A DNA stretch of 64,000 nucleotides, from NCBI RefSeq assembly GCF_023073355.1, contig NZ_JADPJI010000002.1:310001-374000 (forward strand). The letters run 5' to 3'. Shown here piece after piece: positions 1 through 8,671 of the stretch. This stretch comes from Bradyrhizobium sp. 199. Its GTDB lineage: Bacteria; Pseudomonadota; Alphaproteobacteria; Rhizobiales; Xanthobacteraceae. Positions within the stretch are counted from its first letter, which is position 1, and each line of letters begins with the position of its first letter. The notes beneath the pieces were generated by a model that saw only the letters and a program-made list of their open reading frames with translations, was not told the origin of the DNA and did no database searches. A program made the translations under genes and the position numbers.

Positions 1-1305
1 GGCAAATCGGCGACGGTGTCAAGCGCGACGCCGAAGGGCGCCTGGACCGTCACCTTTCTCCTCTTCCTCTTCATGCTTGTGAACTTCGCCGACAAGATCG
101 TCGTCGGTCTTGCCGGCGTTCCGATCATGACCGAGCTGAAGCTCGAGCCGGAGCAGTTCGGGCTGCTCGGCTCGTCGTTCTTCTTCCTGTTCTCGATCTC
201 GGCAATCGTGGTCGGCTTCATCGTCAACAAGGTGCCGACCCGCTGGGTGCTGTTGACGCTCGCGGTGATCTGGGCGCTGACGCAGTTTCCGATGGTCGGC
301 ACCGTCTCTTTCACCACACTCCTGATCTGCCGCATCGTGCTCGGCGCCGGCGAAGGCCCGGCGGCCGCGGTGGCGATGCATGCGATCTACAAATGGTTCC
401 CCGACGAGAAGCGCACGATGCCGACCGCGATCCTGTCGCAGGGTTCGGCCTTTGGTGTCATCCTGGCGGTCCCGGCGCTGAACTGGGTCATCGTCAATCA
501 TTCCTGGCATTATGCGTTCGGCGCCCTCGGAATCGTCGGCCTGGTCTGGGTCGCCGCCTGGCTCATACTCGGCAAGGAAGGCCCGCTGGACACCCACGCA
601 TCGGCCGTGATCGAACCGAAAATACCCTATCTCCAGCTCCTGACATCGCGCACCTTCATCGGCTGTGTGACCGCGACCTTCGGTGCCTATTGGGCGCTGT
701 CGCTCGGGCTCACCTGGTTCACGCCCTTCATCGTCAAGGGCCTCGGCTTCTCGCAATCTCAGGCGGGCTTCGTCTCGATCCTGCCCTGGGTGTTCGGGGC
801 AACCATCGTCATTCTCACGGGCTGGATCTCGCAGGTGATGTTGGCGCGCGGCTACACGTCGCGGATCTCCCGCGGCGTCCTCGGCTCGGTGCCGTTGATC
901 GTCGGCGGCCTGATCCTCGCGATGATGCCGCACGTCCAAGGCGCGGGCCTCCAGATCGCGCTGCTCGTGGTCGGCTCCGGGCTGTGCGGCGCGATCTACG
1001 TGGTCTGCCCGCCCATGCTCGGCGAGTTCACGCCGACGTCGCAGCGCGGCGCGGTCCTCGCGATCTACGGTGCGCTCTATACGCTTTCGGGCATCATCGC
1101 GCCGCTGGTGATGGGCAGCGTGATCCAGCGCGCCGGCAACATGCTCGACGGCTACATGACCGGCTTCACCATCAACGCCGCGATCATGGTCGGCTCCGGT
1201 CTGCTCGGGCTGCTTCTGCTCTGGCCGAACACGGAAAAGGCCAGGCTGATTGGTGGTGCTGCTTCCCAAGCCGCGCCGCTGAAGAGCGCGGTGTCGCCGA
1301 CGTAA
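1..1305 (+). CDS. MFS transporter, anion:cation symporter-like (5' end may lie outside the window)
   Basis: This is a twelve-helix major facilitator protein of the inner membrane. Hydrophobic segments follow one another from the first residues, with a cytoplasmic loop around residues 190-210 between the two six-helix halves. The first half carries the GEGPAAAVAMHAIYKWFP stretch after helix 4, which resembles the anion:cation symporter group that takes up organic acids; the substrate cannot be read from the sequence. The reading frame is open to the window edge. A GTG at position 16 is the first possible start inside the window but has no convincing ribosome site, so the gene probably starts upstream. 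It converges with the next gene. Confidence 0.85.
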   Translation, partial: GKSATVSSATPKGAWTVTFLLFLFMLVNFADKIVVGLAGVPIMTELKLEPEQFGLLGSSFFFLFSISAIVVGFIVNKVPTRWVLLTLAVIWALTQFPMVGTVSFTTLLICRIVLGAGEGPAAAVAMHAIYKWFPDEKRTMPTAILSQGSAFGVILAVPALNWVIVNHSWHYAFGALGIVGLVWVAAWLILGKEGPLDTHASAVIEPKIPYLQLLTSRTFIGCVTATFGAYWALSLGLTWFTPFIVKGLGFSQSQAGFVSILPWVFGATIVILTGWISQVMLARGYTSRISRGVLGSVPLIVGGLILAMMPHVQGAGLQIALLVVGSGLCGAIYVVCPPMLGEFTPTSQRGAVLAIYGALYTLSGIIAPLVMGSVIQRAGNMLDGYMTGFTINAAIMVGSGLLGLLLLWPNTEKARLIGGAASQAAPLKSAVSPT

Positions 1306-1335
1306 GGGGCCATTTCCGCCAACCCAATCACAATC

Positions 1336-1380
1336 GTCGTCCGGGCCTGTGCGCGATTGCGATCCAGGCCGGGCTACGAC
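1336..1380. repeat. Inverted repeat between convergent genes
   Basis: The arms GTCGTCCGGGCCTG (1336-1349) and CAGGCCGGGCTACGAC (1365-1380) are nearly complementary and fill the gap between two convergent genes. The element overlaps the stop codon of the downstream minus-strand gene by one base. It may act as a bidirectional terminator. There is no clear T-run, so that role is inferred from position. Confidence 0.5.
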
Positions 1381-2588
1381 TAGGTTTGTGGCCGCGGCTT
1401 CCGCTCGGTGAACGGCGACAACACCACGGTGGCGACCATGAAGATCACGGACGCGCCGAACACCCAGTGCGGCGCGTGCTGGTCCATGATCCAGCCGAAC
1501 AGCAGCGGTGAGACGATGCCGCCGAGATTAAAGCCGGTTGAGACGATGCCGAAGGCGCGGCCGGCTGCGCCCGCCGGCGCGGCATTGCGCACCAGCATGT
1601 CGCGCGAGGGGGCAATCACGCCGGAGAGGAAGCCTGCGAGCGTCATGGCGGCGGTCAGCGCCCAACCCGGCAACATCACGAGCGCAATCAGCAGCACGAT
1701 CGCCGCGTTCACGGCAAAGCAGGCCGCGGCGACATAGCCGTGGCGTTCGGTGTGATCGGCGAGGAAACCGCCTGCCAGCACGCCGGCGGCGCTGGCGCCA
1801 AGGAATGCCGTCAACATGACGTTGGCGGCCGAGTAGGACGTCCCATACCCGCTCATCAGCGCGACGACGCCGAAATTGTTGATGCCGGCGACCGACAGGC
1901 TGAGCAGCATGAATAGCGCCGTCAGCACGATCAGCGCCGGCGTGATGACGGCCTGCTTCGGCGCGCTCTCCGCGCCCGGCTTCTTCTTGCTGGCGCCGGC
2001 GTCGGGAATGTTCATGACGAGCAGCAGCAGCGCCACGAGAACGCCGATCACGCCGGATGCGATCAGCGCGCCGGCGCCTCCGGACAAGGTGACGAGCGCA
2101 GCCACGATCGCCGGCGCCACGGCTCCGCCGAGAAAACCGGCAAAGGTGTGGATCGAGAAGGCGCGGCCCATCCGCGCCTCGTCCATGTGCTCGGCCAGGA
2201 TGGCATAATCGGCGGGATGATAGACGCTGTTGGCGAGGCCCAGCAGCACGGCGCAGGCGATCAGCGAGACGTAGCTGAGATGCAGGCCGAGCAGGATCAG
2301 CGCGAAGCCGCCGAGCGTGAGTCCAGCCAGCAGAATTCGCCGCGCGCCAAAATGGTCGACGAGATAGCCGGTCGGCGCCTGTGTCAGTCCGGACACCACC
2401 GCGAACACGGTGAGCGCGAAGCCGAGCTCGATGTAGCCGACGCCGAGCTGGCCCTTGAGGAACGGGAACAGCATCGGCAGCACCAGCAGATGGAAATGGC
2501 TGACCCAATGCGCGATCGAAATTCCCGTCAGCGTGCGCAGCGCGCTGTCTGCCTTGCCTTGCTGCGGTGCGGCGAGAACATCGACCAT
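1380..2588 (-). CDS. MFS transporter, fosmidomycin-resistance (Fsr)-like
   Basis: This 402-residue inner-membrane protein has twelve predicted helices in two halves and a lysine-rich central loop near residues 198-208. The motif NSVYHPADYAILAEH around residue 125 resembles the Fsr subgroup of drug and metabolite exporters, where a conserved FHP-type motif sits at this point. The likely role is export of a small molecule, but the substrate is unknown. The start ATG at 2588 follows an AGGAG about 14 bases upstream, which is rather far. No partner gene is adjacent, and it is probably transcribed alone. Confidence 0.85.
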   Translation of the reverse strand: MVDVLAAPQQGKADSALRTLTGISIAHWVSHFHLLVLPMLFPFLKGQLGVGYIELGFALTVFAVVSGLTQAPTGYLVDHFGARRILLAGLTLGGFALILLGLHLSYVSLIACAVLLGLANSVYHPADYAILAEHMDEARMGRAFSIHTFAGFLGGAVAPAIVAALVTLSGGAGALIASGVIGVLVALLLLVMNIPDAGASKKKPGAESAPKQAVITPALIVLTALFMLLSLSVAGINNFGVVALMSGYGTSYSAANVMLTAFLGASAAGVLAGGFLADHTERHGYVAAACFAVNAAIVLLIALVMLPGWALTAAMTLAGFLSGVIAPSRDMLVRNAAPAGAAGRAFGIVSTGFNLGGIVSPLLFGWIMDQHAPHWVFGASVIFMVATVVLSPFTERKPRPQT

Positions 2589-2685
2589 TGCAGTTCCGTT
2601 TCACTCCTGGAAGCGTGGAAACTATCGGGGAGAGCGGTTATTTGTCCATGAACGCAGCCGCATGGCAGGTAGCGCGGCCCATCTG

Positions 2686-2807
2686 TCGTCCCTGCGAACG
2701 CACGCCCATACCGCGCGATGTCTCGATCGTGGTCGGTCCCAGTACCGAACGGCGATCCCCGCCAAACTACTCCCTGTGGCTATGGGTCCCTGCTTCGCAG
2801 GGACGAC
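2686..2807. repeat. Intergenic palindromic repeat (GTCGTCCCTGCGAA type)
   Basis: GTCGTCCCTGCGAA at 2686-2699 and its reverse complement TTCGCAGGGACGAC at 2794-2807 bracket about 95 bases. I remember elements of this type as common between genes in Bradyrhizobium and related genomes. It lies in the 364-base gap upstream of the minus-strand Fsr-like transporter (2589-2952). Apart from this and the next element I see nothing coding in that gap. Confidence 0.6.
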
Positions 2808-2824
2808 AGCGGAGTTTGGGTCGC

Positions 2825-2926
2825 TAAAGCGCGATGCGATTAGGAGGAATCGCAATCGCGCTTTAGGTTGTTGTTTAAGCGTGATCTTTTCGGAAAACCG
2901 CTGCGCACTTTTCCGGATCATGCTTT
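2825..2926. repeat. Two-part palindromic repeat (TAAAGCGCGAT and GTGATC...GATCATGC type)
   Basis: The first part (2825-2865) pairs TAAAGCGCGATGCGATT with a near-perfect complement ending in ATCGCGCTTTA. The second part (2877-2926) pairs AAGCGTGATC with GATCATGCTT around a TTTTCGGAAAACCG core. A diverged copy of the second part lies at 13629-13673, and the first bases of the first part reappear at the window end (63986-64000). This is a mobile-looking intergenic repeat family; no protein is encoded. Confidence 0.7.
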
Positions 2927-2952
2927 AGCACGTGATCAAAATCAGCCCACCT

Positions 2953-3120
2953 TCACAACGGCTCGTCGTCCGAACCGTAGCGGTCGCGTTTGGGCGTTGC
3001 GATGTCGCCGTCTTCGTAACCGTCATCATCGCGCGGCGGAGGCGGCTTCTTCGCCTTGTTGTCCGTCCTCTGATTCTCGGCGATTTTTGGCGGCGCGCTC
3101 GGCTTTCCGATCTTTGCCAT
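2953..3120 (-). CDS. Small hydrophilic hypothetical protein (55 aa)
   Basis: The predicted product has 55 residues starting MAKIGKPSAPP. A lysine- and proline-rich middle (KKPPPP) is followed by a strongly acidic tail (DDDGYEDGD ... SDDEPL). It has no signal peptide or membrane segment and is probably disordered. An in-frame ATG 24 bases upstream (3144) is an alternative start; neither has a strong ribosome site. I do not recognise a family. The low-complexity composition and lack of stops make it more likely real than chance, but proof is lacking. Confidence 0.5.
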   Translation of the reverse strand: MAKIGKPSAPPKIAENQRTDNKAKKPPPPRDDDGYEDGDIATPKRDRYGSDDEPL

Positions 3121-3204
3121 GGCTGTTCCCGGATGGTGCCGCATCCGTCCTTGCCTGAATATATGGGCCCTTCCTGATCTATCTCAAGAACGGCGACGAG
3201 GCCG

Positions 3205-4257
3205 TCAATGCACCAGCGGTCCGCCCGCCTTCTTCCAGGCATCAATGCCGCCCGCGAGATGAGCGGTGTTGGAGAGGCCGGCCTCCTTGGCGGCGGCCAC
3301 GGCCATCGCCGAGCGCTCGCCGAAGGCGCAGAAGAACACGATGCGGCGGCCGGTGGCAGCGGCGACCTCGCGCAGCATGCCGCCGGGCTTGAGGCTCTCC
3401 TCGACGGACGGATAGGGCGTGTGCAGCGCGCCTTCGAGCATGCCGTGCTTCATCCGCTCGTTGGTCTCGCGCAGATCGACCAGCAGCATGTCCGGCCGGC
3501 CAAGGCTCCGGATCGCCTCGGCCGCGCTGAGCGCGCGGCCCTCCTTCTCCAGCGCTTCCTGATGCAGGCCGACATGCATGTTGGCAGGCACCGCCACATC
3601 CATCATCTTCGGATTGGGCAGCTTCAGGTTGGCCATCAGCTCGATATATTCGTCGACCGAGCGCACCTGAAGCCTGGGATTGTAGCGCTTCTCCTCGCCG
3701 ATGGTGGAGACGGTATCGCCCTTGTAGTCGTGCGCCGGGAAGACCATCGTCTCGTCGGGCAGCTTCAAAAGCCGGTTGAAGATCGAATCATACTGTGCGC
3801 GCGAAGAACCGTTCTGGAAATCGGTGCGGCCGGTGCCACGGATCAGCAGCGTGTCGCCGGTGAAGACGCGATCGCCCATCAAATAGGAATAGGAATCGTC
3901 GGTGTGGCCGGGCGTGTACATCACGTCGAGCGACAGGCCCTCGATCGTCACCTTGTCGCCGTCGGCGACCCGCATCGCCACCACGTCGGCCTTGGTCTGG
4001 TCGCCCATCACGGTCATGCAATGGGTGCGGTCGCGCAACTCGCCGAGGCCGGTGACGTGGTCGGCATGCAGATGGGTGTCGACCGCCTTGACCAGCTTGA
4101 GGTCGAGCTCGCGCAGCAACTGGCAGTAGCGGTCGACCTTCTCCAGCACAGGATCGAGAATCAGCGCCTCACCGCCGGGACGGCTGGCGAGGACGTAGCT
4201 GTAGGTGCCTGAAACGCTGTCGAAGAGCTGGCGGAAGATCATGGCAGGACCCGGCAT
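3205..4257 (-). CDS. Persulfide dioxygenase (ETHE1-like)-rhodanese fusion
   Basis: This is a 350-residue protein of two domains. Residues 5-235 form a metallo-beta-lactamase fold with H62-x-H64-x-D66-H67, H118 (PGHTD), D135 (TGDT) and H176 (PAHDY). These match the mononuclear-iron persulfide dioxygenases that oxidise glutathione persulfide to sulfite. Residues 245-350 are a rhodanese domain with the active-site loop CAFGERS (C310), able to move sulfane sulfur. Such fusions occur in bacterial sulfide detoxification (the BigR-controlled Blh type). It follows the sox genes on the same strand after a 150-base AT-rich gap, so it may have its own promoter. ATG at 4242 is an alternative start. Confidence 0.9.
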   Translation of the reverse strand: MPGPAMIFRQLFDSVSGTYSYVLASRPGGEALILDPVLEKVDRYCQLLRELDLKLVKAVDTHLHADHVTGLGELRDRTHCMTVMGDQTKADVVAMRVADGDKVTIEGLSLDVMYTPGHTDDSYSYLMGDRVFTGDTLLIRGTGRTDFQNGSSRAQYDSIFNRLLKLPDETMVFPAHDYKGDTVSTIGEEKRYNPRLQVRSVDEYIELMANLKLPNPKMMDVAVPANMHVGLHQEALEKEGRALSAAEAIRSLGRPDMLLVDLRETNERMKHGMLEGALHTPYPSVEESLKPGGMLREVAAATGRRIVFFCAFGERSAMAVAAAKEAGLSNTAHLAGGIDAWKKAGGPLVH

Positions 4258-4407
4258 GGAACTGATTTCGAGAATTCTACTACGCCCGGGGCCCGGAAGA
4301 GAAGTAATTGACTGTATGAATGGGAATATTTGGAAGATTTTTATTTCGATGCCAGCTGTAATTCCGTAGTTCGATGCTTCGCATCGCACCGGAATGATAG
4401 CGAAGCC

Positions 4408-4866
4408 CTACGGCCGCACAACCGTGTACCGGTTCTCCGCCAGGAACAGGATCTGCCCGACCCCGACCTGCACCGGTGTGGCGGCCTGGGTGAACTCCGG
4501 CCGTTTGCCCGTCTCGCGCTCGATCGTATCCACCGTGTTGAGGCAAATGTCGAAACGCACGCCCTGCGCGATCAGGCTTTCGACCTGCTTGCGACGCTCG
4601 CTGCCCGACAGCAGCAGGTCGATGCCGGGACCGAACGCCACCACTTCGATCGCGATCTTGTCGGGGTCGTAGGCTTTCAGCAGATTATTGGCAACGCTCA
4701 GCACCAGTGCCTGCTTCCTGGCGTCGGCGTCGGAGAGTTGCAGCACGACCTTGTGCTCGGCGAACGGCTTGTCCTGGAGCGGCACCTGTTGCGCCGAGGC
4801 CGGCAGGATCACGGCGAAGGCGAGCAGTGCCAGCAAAAGCACAGATAGGATCTGCGCCCGCGTCAT
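4408..4866 (-). CDS. DsrE/DsrF-like periplasmic sulfur-relay protein
   Basis: The protein has 152 residues. An N-terminal signal peptide (about residues 1-25, ending PASAQ) directs it to the periplasm. The rest has the small alpha/beta DsrE-like fold: a VVLQLSD strand near residue 40, an EVVAFGPGIDLL segment, and a C108 in RFDICLNT. Exported DsrE-like proteins are frequent at the end of sox clusters, where they may bind or pass on sulfane sulfur; the exact role is unproven. Its ATG overlaps the soxB stop by four bases, so the two are translationally coupled and it belongs to the sox operon. Confidence 0.8.
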   Translation of the reverse strand: MTRAQILSVLLLALLAFAVILPASAQQVPLQDKPFAEHKVVLQLSDADARKQALVLSVANNLLKAYDPDKIAIEVVAFGPGIDLLLSGSERRKQVESLIAQGVRFDICLNTVDTIERETGKRPEFTQAATPVQVGVGQILFLAENRYTVVRP

Positions 4867-6614
4867 CCTTGTCCCGCAATTCCTGGATTATCGTCGACGC
4901 CCCTTAGCGTGACACCGGAGCCAAGCCGCTCCTGAAACATCCGGCCCGAGCGCAGATATTTGCCGACGACGTCCCACACCGGCGCGCCTTGCTGGCCGTT
5001 GATCGAAGCCCAGCCTGCGACCTTGTAGCGGTGGCTGGCACTGAGCGCCTTGCCGCTATTGAGCTTCAGCTCCGAAATGCGGCTGCCGATCGCGGCGGTC
5101 GGCGTGCAGGTGTAGCTGAGCCCGCCGGCGCGCACCATATCGCCGCCCTGCTGGTAATAGGGATCGGTGTTGAAGAGATTGTCGCAGATGTCCTCCAGCA
5201 CGTCCTTGATCTGGGCTCCCGTCATCTCCTGCACATAGGTCTCGGGATAGGTGATCGCGGTCTCCGCGAGCAGATCCTCCACGGTCAGCGCCTGGCCCGA
5301 CAGCGCGGTGACGCCCCAGCGAAAGCCCGGCGACAGCGCGATCTCGGCATCGAGCTCGGTGCGGAGCGCGGTGCAGATCAGTTCGTCGACGGGCCCGGAG
5401 AAATTGCCACGCCGATAGAGCAGGCGGTCGGGCGTTGCGATCTTCGCCGACCAGTCGGTCACATGCGGCGCGCGCAGCCGGCCGATCAGCTCGGCCATTC
5501 CAGGATCGGGCTTCAGCAACTCGGAATAAACAGGCAGCAGATGATAACGAACGTCGCCGACCTTGCCCTTGTCGATCGCGAGATCGACTACGGCGAGGAA
5601 TTTTCCGTTGGAGCCGGCATTGGTGACCAGCGTGATCCCGCCGGCGTTCTTCACGGGAATCGGCTGCGGCACCGCGTCGTGGGTATGACCGCCCAGAATG
5701 ACGTCGATGCCGGTGACGCGGCTCGCGAGCTTGAGGTCGACATCCATGCCGTTGTGCGACAGCAGGATGACCGCATCGACCTTGTCGGTCCCGCGCAAGG
5801 CATCGACGTGCTTCTGCAATTCCTCCTCGCGGATGCCGAAGGTCCAGTTCGGCGTGAACCGCTTGGGATGGGCGATCGGCACGTAGGGGAAGGCCTGGCC
5901 GATGATCGCGACCCGATGACCGCCGATCTCCTTGATGACAGAAGGCTTGAACACGCGCCCCGTGCCCTTGTCGAATGCGGGGGCATCGTTGAACGCTGCT
6001 TCCTCGGTCAGGAAAACGTTCTGGGCCAGGAACTCGCCCTTGAAGCGCTCGAGATTGTCGCGCAGCGTCTGCTCACCATAGGTGAACTCCCAATGCCCGG
6101 TCATCGCTTCGATACCGAGCAGATTGGCGACCTCGACCATGTCGCGGCCCTGCATGACATGGGCAAGCCCGGTGCCCTGCCAGAGATCGCCGCCGTCGAG
6201 GAGCAGCGAACGTTTCTCGCCGACATCGCCACGCAAGCGGTCGACCAGCGTCTTCAGATGGGAAAAACCGCCGAGCTTGCCGAAGCGGCCCGCGGACTTT
6301 TCGAACTCGAGGCAGGTGAAGGCATAGGCATCGGCGCTGTCGGAACGGATGCCGAAACGTTCGAGGAAGGCGCGGCCGACCAGATGCGGCGGCCGTCCGG
6401 CCATCTCGCCGACGCCGATATTGACGCTGGGCTCGCGAAAATAAACCGGGTTGAGCTGCGCATGGGTGTCGGTGATGTGCAGGATTCGCGCGTTGCCGAA
6501 CCGCTCGAGGTCGTAAATGCTCGCGGTGTCAGTGCCCCGGGCAAGCCGGGGCAGGCTGAGCGATGCGGCGGCAAGGCCTGCAGATTTCAGGAAATCGCGG
6601 CGGCGGATCGCCAT
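4863..6614 (-). CDS. soxB: SoxB, thiosulfohydrolase of the Sox complex
   Basis: This 583-residue exported enzyme begins with a twin-arginine signal (RRRDFLKSAG). It belongs to the 5'-nucleotidase/metallophosphoesterase superfamily with a dinuclear manganese site. Visible ligand motifs are D49-x-H51 (ITDTHAQ), GGDLWQG, the SoxB-specific GHWEFTYG, LLSHNG and GGHTHD. SoxB removes sulfate hydrolytically from the thiosulfonate carried on the SoxY cysteine. The gene lies downstream of soxK with a 52-base gap and overlaps the DsrE-like gene by four bases. Length and motifs are those of an intact, active enzyme. Confidence 0.97.
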   Translation of the reverse strand: MAIRRRDFLKSAGLAAASLSLPRLARGTDTASIYDLERFGNARILHITDTHAQLNPVYFREPSVNIGVGEMAGRPPHLVGRAFLERFGIRSDSADAYAFTCLEFEKSAGRFGKLGGFSHLKTLVDRLRGDVGEKRSLLLDGGDLWQGTGLAHVMQGRDMVEVANLLGIEAMTGHWEFTYGEQTLRDNLERFKGEFLAQNVFLTEEAAFNDAPAFDKGTGRVFKPSVIKEIGGHRVAIIGQAFPYVPIAHPKRFTPNWTFGIREEELQKHVDALRGTDKVDAVILLSHNGMDVDLKLASRVTGIDVILGGHTHDAVPQPIPVKNAGGITLVTNAGSNGKFLAVVDLAIDKGKVGDVRYHLLPVYSELLKPDPGMAELIGRLRAPHVTDWSAKIATPDRLLYRRGNFSGPVDELICTALRTELDAEIALSPGFRWGVTALSGQALTVEDLLAETAITYPETYVQEMTGAQIKDVLEDICDNLFNTDPYYQQGGDMVRAGGLSYTCTPTAAIGSRISELKLNSGKALSASHRYKVAGWASINGQQGAPVWDVVGKYLRSGRMFQERLGSGVTLRGVDDNPGIAGQG

Positions 6615-6666
6615 TCAAAATTCTCCGCGCCTCTCGTGATCGCTGGCCATTCCACCATGAAACAGT

Positions 6667-6972
6667 CTAGCGGATTTCCATCGCCTTCCAGGCTTCTTTT
6701 TCAGACGTCGCCTGGAAGATCGACGCCTTTGCCAGCGCCTTGGCCTCTTTGGCTGCGGCGGTGGCGCGGTCGAAATCGCCGCCATCCGCCGCCTTCTTCG
6801 CCGTTGCGAGCGTGGAAATGGTGGTGGTCCATTGGTGACGCAGGCTGGCCGCCTCCTTGGCCGCGGCTTCCGCGGCGGCATAGGCCGCCTTGTAGTCTGC
6901 TTCATTTGCCGCGCGCGCCGCTGGCGCGAGGCCGAGGGCGAGCAGCATGGCGAGAGGAATTGCCCGCTTCAT
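6667..6972 (-). CDS. soxK: SoxK-like SoxXA-binding protein
   Basis: The product has 101 residues with a cleavable signal peptide (residues 1-21, ending AARAA). An alanine- and lysine-rich helical protein follows, with a conserved-looking LRHQWTTTI near residue 45 and EKEAWKAMEI at the end. This matches the small SoxXA-binding proteins (SAXB/SoxK) that stabilise the SoxXA cytochrome and stimulate its activity. It starts inside the end of soxA (the ATGA overlap is seen as TCAT at 6969-6972), which supports the assignment. The family is short and low in complexity, so similarity alone is weak; context carries much of the call. Confidence 0.8.
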   Translation of the reverse strand: MKRAIPLAMLLALGLAPAARAANEADYKAAYAAAEAAAKEAASLRHQWTTTISTLATAKKAADGGDFDRATAAAKEAKALAKASIFQATSEKEAWKAMEIR

Positions 6973-7832
6973 GGCCGCGCTCCCGGGCCTGAGATCGGCA
7001 GGCCATTGGCAACGTAGGACAGGAAATATTCGACGTCGCGATACTCGTCCGCCTGAGGCTCCAGCGGAACCGCGCGGGTCTGGCTGTTGCAAGTGACGAA
7101 GCGGCGGCTGGTCGTGCCCATGCCGCTCCATTCGGAGCGGTAGATCGGCATCGCGTTCACGATGCCCAGCGCCGGCGCCAGGATTTCGGCGCGGATGCGC
7201 TCGCCCGGGCTCTGCACATGGCAGCTCGCGCAGGAGAAGTTCATCTGGCCGCGCCGGGTGTAGAAGTAGCGCTTGCCGTTTTCGAACGCCGCGAGCGCAC
7301 GCGGATCGTCTGGAATCTTGATGTCCATCGGCTTGCCGCGCGAGGTGAAGGCCATGTAGGCGGTGAGCGAGGCCATCTCGTCCTTGACGTAGGAATAGGG
7401 CGCCTCGCCATTGGCCTCGCGGCAGCGGTTGAGCGCGAGCTCCAGCGTGACGACCCTGCCTTCCTTCTCGTCGAAATAGGGATAGTTCTGGCGGATGCCG
7501 ATGCCGCCGTTCGGGAAGCAGTCGGCATAGGTCTTGCCGTTCTTGAACGGGGTCGCGAACATCTCCTTGCCGGCATCGAGCGCGAACTCGTAAGGCGGGA
7601 ATTCCTCCTTCTCCTGCCACTGCCGCTTCAGATCCTCGTTCATGGAATAGGGACCGTTGACGAAGTCCTCGTGCTTCACGTTCGGAAACTTCTGGAAGAA
7701 GAAATTCTGGAACGCCTTGGCGTCGGCGACAGGATCGACCTTGTCGGCCGCGACGACGTGCGCAGAGGTGAGGGCGAACGCGACGAGTGCCGCGCTGATC
7801 GCGCCGAGCAGGAGGGAGAGGCGGGCCCTCAT
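6969..7832 (-). CDS. soxA: SoxA, monoheme c-type cytochrome subunit of SoxXA
   Basis: The protein has 287 residues with an N-terminal signal peptide (about 1-29). One c-type heme motif, CASCH, is seen at residues 201-205, and C248 (FVTCNSQTR) is placed as the cysteine-persulfide axial ligand typical of SoxA. Diheme SoxA proteins have a second CxxCH in the N-terminal half. Here that half has only C105 and C137, so this is the monoheme type in which the pair probably forms a disulfide. SoxXA joins thiosulfate oxidatively to the SoxY cysteine. It overlaps soxZ by one base and soxK by four. Confidence 0.95.
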   Translation of the reverse strand: MRARLSLLLGAISAALVAFALTSAHVVAADKVDPVADAKAFQNFFFQKFPNVKHEDFVNGPYSMNEDLKRQWQEKEEFPPYEFALDAGKEMFATPFKNGKTYADCFPNGGIGIRQNYPYFDEKEGRVVTLELALNRCREANGEAPYSYVKDEMASLTAYMAFTSRGKPMDIKIPDDPRALAAFENGKRYFYTRRGQMNFSCASCHVQSPGERIRAEILAPALGIVNAMPIYRSEWSGMGTTSRRFVTCNSQTRAVPLEPQADEYRDVEYFLSYVANGLPISGPGARP

Positions 7833-8143
7833 CACGCGATCTTCGCGGTGGTGGTATCCGACGCACCCTTGTTGTCGGTCCAGGAGATCTTGAGCTCGTC
7901 GCCCTTCTTGGCGCCCTTGAAGCTGAACTTGACGTAAGGGTCCTTGGAGACCGCGGTGCCCCAATTGGCGACGAAGACGTCCTTGCCGTTACATTCGAAC
8001 TTCAGCTCCTGGATGAAATGCGCCGGGATCAGCTCGCCCTTGGAATCCTTGACGAGGCCGGTGTCCATGGGGTGCTGGATCAGTGCCTGCACCTCGGTGA
8101 TGTCGCCGTTGGCGTTGGCGCGGACGCGAATGCTGGATGCCAT
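7832..8143 (-). CDS. soxZ: SoxZ, sulfur-carrier complex subunit
   Basis: SoxZ is 103 residues long, the usual length, with no signal peptide. The immunoglobulin-like SoxZ fold shows in IRVRANANGDITEVQALIQHPMDTGL and the later FSFKGAKKGDELKISWTDNKG. SoxZ lacks its own export signal and is carried through the Tat system bound to SoxY. It then forms the SoxYZ carrier that holds pathway intermediates on the SoxY tail. It lies 17 bases after soxY and overlaps soxA by one base. Confidence 0.95.
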   Translation of the reverse strand: MASSIRVRANANGDITEVQALIQHPMDTGLVKDSKGELIPAHFIQELKFECNGKDVFVANWGTAVSKDPYVKFSFKGAKKGDELKISWTDNKGASDTTTAKIA

Positions 8144-8160
8144 CTGTTTCTCCCTCGCCG

Positions 8161-8646
8161 TTAGCCGCCGCAGCCGCCGACGGTGACCTTCACGTCTTTG
8201 GTCGCGCTGTAGAGCTTGCCGTCGGCTTCGACGATCGCGACCAATTTGGTGGACTTGGCCATCTTCAGCCTGTTGGCGACTCCCGGAATCGTGCCGTCGG
8301 CGATCTTGTAGGACGCTGCGAGCGCAAACGGGTTCTCGGCCACGAGGAACGAGATCGAGGTTACCTTGTCGAGTGTTGTCGTCACCGAGACCGGCACCAC
8401 GCCGCCGTTCTCGGCAATCTCCGGCGCATCGAGCTTGACCTTGTCGGAGGGCTCGGCGTTCCTGCCATAGAGCGCCTTGATCGCGTCGGCCTCGCTCTTC
8501 TGCTTGAAGGCCTCTTCCGGATATTTGTCGTTGGCCGCGGCATGCGCAGCTGCGAACGGGAGATTGCCAAGGCCGATCAGCGCGACCGAGGCCGCGCCCT
8601 GAAGGATCAGGCGCCTTGTCGGGTGAGGGCCGGTGGTCGTGGTCAT
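8161..8646 (-). CDS. soxY: SoxY, substrate-carrying subunit of SoxYZ
   Basis: SoxY has 161 residues. The N-terminus carries a twin-arginine-type signal (TRRLILQGAASVALIGL) and the C-terminus ends in GGCGG, the swinging arm whose cysteine (C159) binds thiosulfate and later intermediates. The ATG at 8646 is chosen because AGGAG lies about eight bases upstream; the upstream in-frame extension overlaps soxX. It is the second gene of the sox operon, 25 bases after soxX. Confidence 0.95.
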   Translation of the reverse strand: MTTTTGPHPTRRLILQGAASVALIGLGNLPFAAAHAAANDKYPEEAFKQKSEADAIKALYGRNAEPSDKVKLDAPEIAENGGVVPVSVTTTLDKVTSISFLVAENPFALAASYKIADGTIPGVANRLKMAKSTKLVAIVEADGKLYSATKDVKVTVGGCGG

Positions 8647-8671
8647 CGGAGGTCTCCTGGCGTGCCGGCCG

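Noticed and set aside
2680-2930. Possible insertion sequence or mobile element ends
   Set aside because: There are inverted repeats but no transposase, target duplication or gene; they are dispersed palindromic repeats.
4258-4407. ArsR/BigR-type operator before the persulfide dioxygenase gene
   Set aside because: The gap is AT-rich and has ATTC motifs, but no arrangement with a matching GAAT half at the expected spacing could be found.
4989-6992. 667-codon open frame opposite soxB
   Set aside because: soxB has all catalytic motifs on the other strand; the opposite frame is an artefact of codon bias.
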